This document shows, piece by piece, positions 34,455-39,963 of a DNA stretch of 39,963 bases. The stretch's first letter is position 1. Each line of letters starts with the position of its first letter. The stretch is from contig CALDYJ010000118.1 of the NCBI GenBank assembly GCA_937941095.1, forward strand, positions 1 to 39,963. Reading direction: 5' to 3'. The notes under the pieces are model-generated. The model saw only the letters and a program-made list of their open reading frames with translations. It did no database searches and was not told the DNA's origin. Source of the stretch: an uncultured Saprospiraceae bacterium. Its GTDB lineage: Bacteria > Bacteroidota > Bacteroidia > Chitinophagales > Saprospiraceae. Position numbers and translations under genes: made by a program.

Positions 34455-35198
34455 ATGCCACCTAAAAAGAATATAATTTATGGTAGACACCCGATTGTAG
34501 AAGCATTATCTACTGGTGCATCCATAGAAAAAGTATTGCTTCAAAAGAGTATTTCTAAGGATTTTGAAAAGGAGATCCGCAACCTTTGCCTTGAAACCGG
34601 CATTCCTTTTCAATACGTGCCAAAAGAAAAATTAAACAGACTTGTTTCCAAAAATCATCAAGGAGTTGTAGGATTCATGTCATTTATTGAATACAGCAAG
34701 ATTGAAGATGTCATTCCTTTTATTTACGAAAAGTCTGAAACACCTTTATTTTTAATCCTTGATGGGGTAACTGATGTAAGAAATTTTGGAGCAATCGCAA
34801 GATCCGCAGAGTTAAGTGGTGTTCATGCCATCATTATTCCTGAAAAAGGTGGAGCCGGTATCAATGAAGACGCCATCAAAACTTCTGCTGGAGCATTGAA
34901 TAGAATTCATGTCTGCCGCGAAAAAAACTTGAAGAAAGTCATTAAAGATTTTCAGCTGAATGGAATTCATGTTTCTGCATCTTCTTTAAAAGAAAACAAA
35001 GTCATCAGTGATTGTGATTTTACAGGTCCAATGGCCATCATAATCGGATCCGAAGATAGGGGAGTTTCTCATACGCTTTTAAAGGAAACGGATTCAAATT
35101 TTATTATTCCACAAAAAGGTAAAATTGATTCTTTTAATGTATCTGTTGCAACCGGGATAATCTTATATGAGGTAAATCGTCAAAGAGATTTGATGTAG
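34455..35198 (+). CDS. rlmB: 23S rRNA (guanosine-2'-O-)-methyltransferase RlmB
   Basis: A SpoU-family (SPOUT) RNA methyltransferase of 247 aa that 2'-O-methylates G2251 of 23S rRNA in E. coli. The N-terminal substrate-binding domain opens with NIIYGRHPIVEALSTG. The knotted catalytic domain shows motif 1 NFGAIARSAE (110-119), motif 2 IIGSEDRGV (196-204) and motif 3 FNVSVATGI (227-235). The start fits the family; no good ribosome-binding site is seen. It is a single gene convergent with the HipA-like kinase gene; the 35-bp gap between them shows no clear hairpin. TrmH-type tRNA methylation is the less likely alternative. Confidence 0.92.
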   Translation: MPPKKNIIYGRHPIVEALSTGASIEKVLLQKSISKDFEKEIRNLCLETGIPFQYVPKEKLNRLVSKNHQGVVGFMSFIEYSKIEDVIPFIYEKSETPLFLILDGVTDVRNFGAIARSAELSGVHAIIIPEKGGAGINEDAIKTSAGALNRIHVCREKNLKKVIKDFQLNGIHVSASSLKENKVISDCDFTGPMAIIIGSEDRGVSHTLLKETDSNFIIPQKGKIDSFNVSVATGIILYEVNRQRDLM

Positions 35199-35233
35199 CC
35201 ATCGGTTTTAAGCTTTTGACCATTTGTAGTCAA

Positions 35234-36046
35234 CTAATTAGGCTTTCCGTTTTTTAAATTTCTTTTAAATTGATCTTGATTTTTATTAATGCGTTTTTTG
35301 AAAGCATGCTTTGTTTCAGGTTCGAGTTTTCTTAGTTTTTGAAGTAATTCATAAATCGACCATTCTTCTTTTTTTCTTGCTTTGATACCTTCGAATAGGA
35401 GATGCTTGTCCTTTTGACTCAATAGGACAAGCGGAATTCCGTCAAGGATTTTTTCAATATTCACTTTTTTAAGCTTTTGAATGAATTCATAAAGCTTTGC
35501 TTCACTAGGGATTTGAAACAATGGGTTTTCTCTCAAACATTGCAATACTTTTGGATTTTCTAACAGCTCTTTATTTTGACTTAGTTGTTGGATAAAAAGG
35601 GAGGATTCATAGTCAAAAGAAATGATGCTTTTATCTACTTTCATTAAGTTTAAATTACTTGAAGATCTATCGATGTTTATCAATAGTAAATCAAAAAGAA
35701 AAACCTCAATCAGATCTTTTTTTAACATTCCTTTCAATTCGGTAACATCTATTTCCTTCACATTTTCTTTAAACTCAAATGCAATGTTTAAGCCGATGCT
35801 TTTTTTAATTAGCTCTCTAAGTTCAATTGAAAGGTGATCAGTTTTGATATCTTCACTGATTTCTATCCATCTTGGAGTTTGTACATTTATACCTAAGGCT
35901 AAACCTAAACTGTTTCCAATCCATTCATTTATCAAGGCCTGCGATCCACTCATGCCTGCATGTAATTTGACAAAGTATTTTTGATCATTATGTTTTATCA
36001 CAATAGGTAAGGAGCTTCCATTTGTTTTATAGGATTCGATTTTCAA
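35234..36046 (-). CDS. HipA-like kinase-fold protein
   Basis: A 270-aa cytoplasmic protein resembling the HipA_2 (HipA-like kinase) family. It opens with SLPIVIKHNDQKYFVKLHAG, where Lys27 is the likely ATP-contacting lysine and Glu41 in INEW its partner. The catalytic loop LLINIDRSSSNLNL holds Asp126 and the metal ligand Asn131, and SFDYE holds the DFG-like Asp145. The usual His after DR is Ser here. The C-terminal 100 residues are helical and very basic (HAFKKRINKNQDQFKR), which suggests a nucleic-acid or acidic partner. There is no HipB-like antitoxin beside it. It follows pnuC by 26 bp in a probable sucA-pnuC-kinase unit. Substrate unknown: protein, lipid or small molecule. Confidence 0.75.
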   Translation of the reverse strand: MKIESYKTNGSSLPIVIKHNDQKYFVKLHAGMSGSQALINEWIGNSLGLALGINVQTPRWIEISEDIKTDHLSIELRELIKKSIGLNIAFEFKENVKEIDVTELKGMLKKDLIEVFLFDLLLINIDRSSSNLNLMKVDKSIISFDYESSLFIQQLSQNKELLENPKVLQCLRENPLFQIPSEAKLYEFIQKLKKVNIEKILDGIPLVLLSQKDKHLLFEGIKARKKEEWSIYELLQKLRKLEPETKHAFKKRINKNQDQFKRNLKNGKPN

Positions 36047-36072
36047 AATTTGAATTTTATTTAAGATAACTT

Positions 36073-36693
36073 TTATGCAATTGACTTCTGGCTTTTAAGT
36101 TTATTGCGCCAATTTTTGAATCCTATGACAGAAAAAATAAAGTAAAGCACCATCAATGCTGCATAGATCTGCAAACCTTGATCATAATACAACCAAACGC
36201 TCGTTGCATTTATTAGCATCCAATAGATCCATGTTGCAAAAATTTTGTGCGCTTCTAAAAAGGTAGCTATAAAGCCAAAACTTGTGGTAATGGAATCGAT
36301 CTCGTCCCTTGCAGCAGATTCTGTTTCTCCAAATAAAAAAAATATGATTTTGGGAAGGAATAAATAAAGGAATAGAGCCATTATAAAACCTCCGATTACC
36401 AAAGGGAGATGTTTAAGAGAATTCCATGTGGTAATGAGAAAGCCTTCTTCTTTTTTATTTTTGGTCCATATATACCAGCCGTAAAAGCCTACGAGCACAT
36501 AAAATAAATAAAGAAAAGATTCAGCATATAGATTTATCCTATAGAAAAGCACAACACTGAGTATGGAAGATAGAATTCCAAAAGGCCAACACCAAGGATG
36601 CTCTTTAATCAATAAAATTAAAAAAGCTAAACTTAAGATTACAGCAATAATCTCAATGTATAAATTAACATCGAAGACAAGAAGGCTGAGCAT
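36073..36693 (-). CDS. pnuC: PnuC-type nicotinamide riboside transporter
   Basis: An inner-membrane vitamin transporter of 206 aa with about seven hydrophobic segments. Family marks are CWPFGILSSI near the start, LYLFYVLVGFYGWYIW in the middle, and ATWIYWMLINATSVWLYYDQGLQIYAALMVLYFIFSVIGFKNW at the end (two segments). PnuC proteins take up nicotinamide riboside by facilitated diffusion, driven by phosphorylation in the cytoplasm; close relatives (PnuT) carry thiamine, and no thiamine gene or riboswitch is seen here to favour that. It starts 20 bp after sucA and ends 26 bp before a kinase-fold gene. The order sucA-pnuC is probably transcriptional convenience, although both touch NAD metabolism. 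Confidence 0.88.
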   Translation of the reverse strand: MLSLLVFDVNLYIEIIAVILSLAFLILLIKEHPWCWPFGILSSILSVVLFYRINLYAESFLYLFYVLVGFYGWYIWTKNKKEEGFLITTWNSLKHLPLVIGGFIMALFLYLFLPKIIFFLFGETESAARDEIDSITTSFGFIATFLEAHKIFATWIYWMLINATSVWLYYDQGLQIYAALMVLYFIFSVIGFKNWRNKLKSQKSIA

Positions 36694-36713
36694 TTATGTT
36701 TTTTAAGAAATAA

Positions 36714-39464
36714 CTAAGAAAAAACTTTCTTTAATATTTCTTCTTGTTGCTTTTCATGTACTTTTTTAAATCCAGTTGCAGGCGAAGCAGATGGCTTTCT
36801 TGCAATTACTTTAATGTCATCACCCATGTAGTGGCTATAGAAGAATTGCCAAGCACCCATGTTTTCAGCTTCTTCTTGAACCCAAAGCACCTCTGCATTG
36901 GCATATTTTTTCATGATTTGGTCAATCATTTTCTTTGGGAATGGATAAAGCTGTTCTATCCTTACCAATGCAACATCTTTTATTTCTTTTTCTCTCTTCC
37001 TTTGGAGCAAATCGTAATAGATCTTACCTGTGCAGAAAACTAATTTCTTTACGGTTTTTGCATTTTTACTTGTATAATCTGGATCATCATAATATTCGTA
37101 GAAGCTGTTTTCTTTTCTATCGTCGAAAGCTTCCATGTCAGAAACAACCATCGGATGTCTGAGCAATGATTTTGGTGACATGATGACTAATGGTTTTCTA
37201 AAGTTCCATGTCAATTGTCTTCTCATTATGTGGAAGAAATTAGCAGGTGTTGTAATATTGGCGACTGTCATGTTGTATTCTGCACAAAGCTGTAAAAATC
37301 TTTCTAACCTTGCACTAGAGTGCTCAGGACCCTGACCTTCATTTGCATGAGGGAGTAGCATGACCAAACCACTCATCCTTCTCCACTTACTTTCAGCCGC
37401 AGAAATGTATTGATCCACAATGACTTGAGCTCCATTATAAAAATCTCCAAATTGTCCTTCCCAGATTACAAGAGAGTCTGGAGAAGCCATAGAATAACCA
37501 TACTCAAATCCTAGGACACCAAATTCTGAAAGTAAGGAGTTATAAATATGGTAATGTCCCTGTTTCTTTTGAATGCTGTTAAGTCTATTGTACTCTTCAT
37601 TTGTTTTGCTATCGGTAAAAACGGCATGTCTATGAGAAAATGTTCCCCTCTTTACATCTTGACCACTCATTCTTACATCTTTTCCTTCCATTAAAATGGA
37701 TCCGTAAGCCAATAGTTCAGCCATGGCCCAATCCAGTTTATTATTATCTAAGAGTTTTTGTTTTCCTTTTAACAGCCTATGCACTTTGCTTAATGGGTTG
37801 AAATCATTAGGAATGGTCATCAAGTGCTGAATTATTTTTTTGATGCTCGCCTTTTTGATGCCTGTAGGCGGGGAGGCATCAAGCGCTTTTTGTACAAATT
37901 CAAGTTTTTTCCAAGCGAGTTCAGGAGATTGAAGCTTATAAGGCAAGGGTTTTTCCTTAACATTATCTAGCCTTGCCTGAAGGTCGTCCCAAAAGGTTTG
38001 TTCCATTTTGTCTGAAGTCCCTTTATCAATGTCCCCTCGATCCAACATTTGCTTCAAATAGATCTCTCTTGGATTGGGATGATTTTTTATGAAATTATAC
38101 ATTTCAGGCTGTGTAAATTTTGGATCGTCCCCTTCATTGTGGCCATGCTTTCTGTAACAAACCATGTCAATAAAAACATCTGTATTAAATTTTTGTCGGT
38201 ACTCAGTTGCAAGTTCTACAGCGAAAACGACTGCCTCCGGATCATCACCATTGACATGGAATACTGGAGCTTGTACGATTCCGGCTGCTGCAGTGCAATA
38301 GGTAGAAGACCTTGCATCATCAAAATCTGTTGTAAATCCAATTTGATTATTGATGACAAAATGAATGGTACCTCCTGTATAATATCCTTCCAATTGACTC
38401 ATTTGAACTGTTTCATAAGAAACTCCTTGACCAGCAATAGCTGCATCACCATGAATTAGAATTGGAAGAATTTTATCATAATCTGATCCATATAGGATAT
38501 CTGCTTTTGCTCTTGTAAAACCTTCTAAAACAGGATTAACTGATTCTAGGTGTGAAGGATTTGGCACCAACTTTAAGTCTACTTTTTCTCCAGCTTTAGT
38601 AACGATTTGTGAAGAATAACCTAAATGGTATTTTACATCTCCATCTCCAAAACTTTGATCTGGAATAGATTGCCCTTCAAATTCATTAAAAATTCCTTCG
38701 TATGTCTTTTGCATGATGTTGGCTAAAACATTAAGTCTCCCTCTATGCGCCATTCCAATGACTACCTCTTTTACATCTAAGCTTGCACCTTTTGCTATGA
38801 TGGCATCTAAAGCAGGTATGGTTGTTTCACCTCCTTCTAATGAAAATCTTTTCTGGCCAACGTATTTTGTATGTAAGAATTTTTCAAAACCTACGGCTCC
38901 ATTGAGCTTTTTTAAGATGCGGACTTTTTGTTCCATTGGGAATCCATAATCATCCAAATTGCGAGATTCGATCTTATTTCTCAACCAGATTCTTTTTTCG
39001 CGATTTTCGATGTGTGCTATTTCAAAACCAATGTTGCCACAGTAAATTTTCTGCAACTTATCTATAATGCTATGGAGACTAGCTTGGCCTAGGCCAATTT
39101 CTTCTCCTGCACCAAATGTTTCTATTAGATCAGCATCACTAAGGTTGTAATCACTTAAGGTTAAATGCGGAGCTCTATCCCTTCTTTGTCTAATTGGATT
39201 TGTAGTACTCAGCAGGTGCCCCCTACTTCTAAATCCATGAATGATAGAAAGTACGCCAAATTCTTTTTCGAGATTTGAAACAGGACCTGATTTAACAGCA
39301 CCGCCATTAGATTTTCCCTTACCATTTGCCTTAGCGGCAAATTCAAAACCTTTGAAAAAACTCGCCCAGGAACCTTCAACTGAAGCTGGATCATTTTGAT
39401 ACTTTTCATACATAGATTCTATGTATTCTGGATGGGCGTTAGCTATAAATGAATAATCGCTCAT
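36714..39464 (-). CDS. sucA: 2-oxoglutarate dehydrogenase E1 component
   Basis: Thiamine-diphosphate enzyme of the TCA cycle that decarboxylates 2-oxoglutarate and passes the succinyl group to the lipoyl E2. The start at 39464 gives 916 aa (MSDYSFIANAHPEYIESMY), with AAGGAAG a few bases upstream on the minus strand; a longer frame from 39518 lacks this. Landmarks: GMAHRGRLNVLANI, HGDAAIAGQGVSYE (near 336), HVNGDDPEAV (near 403, ThDP/Mg site), YRKHGHNEGDDP, QFGDFYNGAQVIVDQYISA and the C-terminal RIEQLYPFP. The E2 gene is not next to it in this window, although sucA and sucB are often adjacent. The upstream gap with rpsT is shared and divergent. Confidence 0.96.
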   Translation of the reverse strand: MSDYSFIANAHPEYIESMYEKYQNDPASVEGSWASFFKGFEFAAKANGKGKSNGGAVKSGPVSNLEKEFGVLSIIHGFRSRGHLLSTTNPIRQRRDRAPHLTLSDYNLSDADLIETFGAGEEIGLGQASLHSIIDKLQKIYCGNIGFEIAHIENREKRIWLRNKIESRNLDDYGFPMEQKVRILKKLNGAVGFEKFLHTKYVGQKRFSLEGGETTIPALDAIIAKGASLDVKEVVIGMAHRGRLNVLANIMQKTYEGIFNEFEGQSIPDQSFGDGDVKYHLGYSSQIVTKAGEKVDLKLVPNPSHLESVNPVLEGFTRAKADILYGSDYDKILPILIHGDAAIAGQGVSYETVQMSQLEGYYTGGTIHFVINNQIGFTTDFDDARSSTYCTAAAGIVQAPVFHVNGDDPEAVVFAVELATEYRQKFNTDVFIDMVCYRKHGHNEGDDPKFTQPEMYNFIKNHPNPREIYLKQMLDRGDIDKGTSDKMEQTFWDDLQARLDNVKEKPLPYKLQSPELAWKKLEFVQKALDASPPTGIKKASIKKIIQHLMTIPNDFNPLSKVHRLLKGKQKLLDNNKLDWAMAELLAYGSILMEGKDVRMSGQDVKRGTFSHRHAVFTDSKTNEEYNRLNSIQKKQGHYHIYNSLLSEFGVLGFEYGYSMASPDSLVIWEGQFGDFYNGAQVIVDQYISAAESKWRRMSGLVMLLPHANEGQGPEHSSARLERFLQLCAEYNMTVANITTPANFFHIMRRQLTWNFRKPLVIMSPKSLLRHPMVVSDMEAFDDRKENSFYEYYDDPDYTSKNAKTVKKLVFCTGKIYYDLLQRKREKEIKDVALVRIEQLYPFPKKMIDQIMKKYANAEVLWVQEEAENMGAWQFFYSHYMGDDIKVIARKPSASPATGFKKVHEKQQEEILKKVFS

Positions 39465-39587
39465 AAATTCTTCCTTTTTTAAGGTTTTTAACGTAAAAAA
39501 AAACTTATTGTTGATCAAAAATTTCAGATAAAAGGCTAATTTTATTGAGGATTTGCCCTATTCTGAATAAATTAACATAAAATCATA

Positions 39588-39595
39588 CAAACTTA
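39588..39595 (-). promoter_or_regulatory. Candidate -7 element for sucA
   Basis: On the minus strand TAAGTTTG fits TAnnTTTG, about 120 bases before the sucA start. No TTG lies at the expected -33 position, so support is limited. Confidence 0.35.
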
Positions 39596-39641
39596 TTAAT
39601 AATGTTTGCAATATGCTATTTCAGTTTATGAAAAAATGCCT

Positions 39642-39649
39642 TACATTTG
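39642..39649 (+). promoter_or_regulatory. -7 promoter element of rpsT
   Basis: TACATTTG fits the Bacteroidota -7 consensus TAnnTTTG exactly and lies 24 bases before the rpsT ATG, giving a leader of roughly 20 nt. The -33 TTG is not clear. Confidence 0.55.
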
Positions 39650-39673
39650 CAATCAATTTAAAATTATAGCTGA

Positions 39674-39925
39674 ATGGCACAACACCAATCATCAAAGAAA
39701 AGAATAAGACAAGACGCTGTTAAAAGAGTCCGCAACAGATATTACAAGAAGAGTACTAGGAGCGCTATGCTTAAGCTGAGAGAAATGGAGGATAAGAAAG
39801 AAGCAGCGAAGTACCTTCCTAAAGTAATAAGCATGATAGACAAATTAGCCAAAAAGAATACATGGCATAAAAATAAAGCAGCTAACCTCAAAGGAAAGCT
39901 GACTAAGTTTGTGGCGGGCTTATAA
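39674..39925 (+). CDS. rpsT: 30S ribosomal protein S20
   Basis: A basic 83-aa protein, normal for S20, which binds the 5' domain of 16S rRNA early in 30S assembly. The N-terminus MAQHQSSKKRIRQDAVKRVRN and the helical segments YYKKSTRSAMLKLREM, AAKYLPKVISMIDKLAKK and WHKNKAANLKGKLTKFVAGL correspond to the three-helix S20 fold. It is divergent from sucA, with a -7 element 24 bases upstream. Only 38 bases remain in the window after its stop. Confidence 0.95.
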   Translation: MAQHQSSKKRIRQDAVKRVRNRYYKKSTRSAMLKLREMEDKKEAAKYLPKVISMIDKLAKKNTWHKNKAANLKGKLTKFVAGL

Positions 39926-39963
39926 TTAGCCCCCTAACCCAAGAGAGAAGGGCTTTGTCTTTA

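Noticed and set aside
35234..36046. Type II HipBA toxin-antitoxin system
   Set aside because: No HipB-like helix-turn-helix gene on either side; neighbours are pnuC and rlmB.
39928..39954. Possible rpsT terminator (AGCCC ... GGGCT followed by TTG)
   Set aside because: A 5-bp stem with a 17-base loop at the window edge; cannot be judged without the next bases.

Overview
The window reads as a chromosome segment of an AT-rich member of the Bacteroidota. The evidence is three large secreted proteins ending in type IX secretion (T9SS) sorting domains with a YPNP motif, TAnnTTTG-like -7 promoter elements, and family variants typical of the phylum (tsaE next to an N-terminally extended alanine dehydrogenase). 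A placement in or near the Saprospiria is plausible but is only an impression.

Layout. 1-3041: end of a PqiA-like membrane protein, an orphan hypothetical gene lying between two copies of a palindromic repeat, and a lipoprotein/beta-barrel pair. 3436-8395: a tight four-gene operon, mpl - murL - murD2 - DUF4392. 8467-10588: a secreted M28 peptidase convergent with a lipoprotein. 10881-14841: prfC, an alpha2-type glycyl-tRNA synthetase and a small outer-membrane protein; the gaps on both sides of prfC hold 7-base repeats. 14888-28003: two giant paralogous T9SS cargo proteins (about 2454 and 1844 aa) built of VCBS/FG-GAP propeller repeats, HYR domains, two C-type-lectin-like domains and a sorting domain. 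28225-30521: ald, tsaE and a secreted DinB-like protein. 30635-34240: an M36 metallopeptidase with a T9SS domain. 34455 to the end: rlmB, then a minus-strand set sucA - pnuC - HipA-like kinase, and rpsT at the right edge.

How the genes fit together. The 3436-8395 operon is the most coherent and interesting unit. MurD2 is predicted to add L-Glu (not D-Glu) to UDP-MurNAc-L-Ala, and MurL then to epimerise that residue in place, so D-Glu enters peptidoglycan without a free D-Glu pool. Mpl reuses ready-made L-Ala-D-Glu-mDAP tripeptide from wall turnover. The last gene carries the domain of the vertebrate D-glutamate cyclase and could dispose of free D-Glu released by turnover. I infer a dedicated D-glutamate handling module; linkage of the cyclase-like gene to MurL/MurD2 is not something I know to be described. 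The two giant surface proteins are the second notable item: they share architecture, a Cys-containing module between the two lectin-like domains, and an upstream cis-element.

I saw no tRNA, rRNA, CRISPR array, transposase or phage gene.
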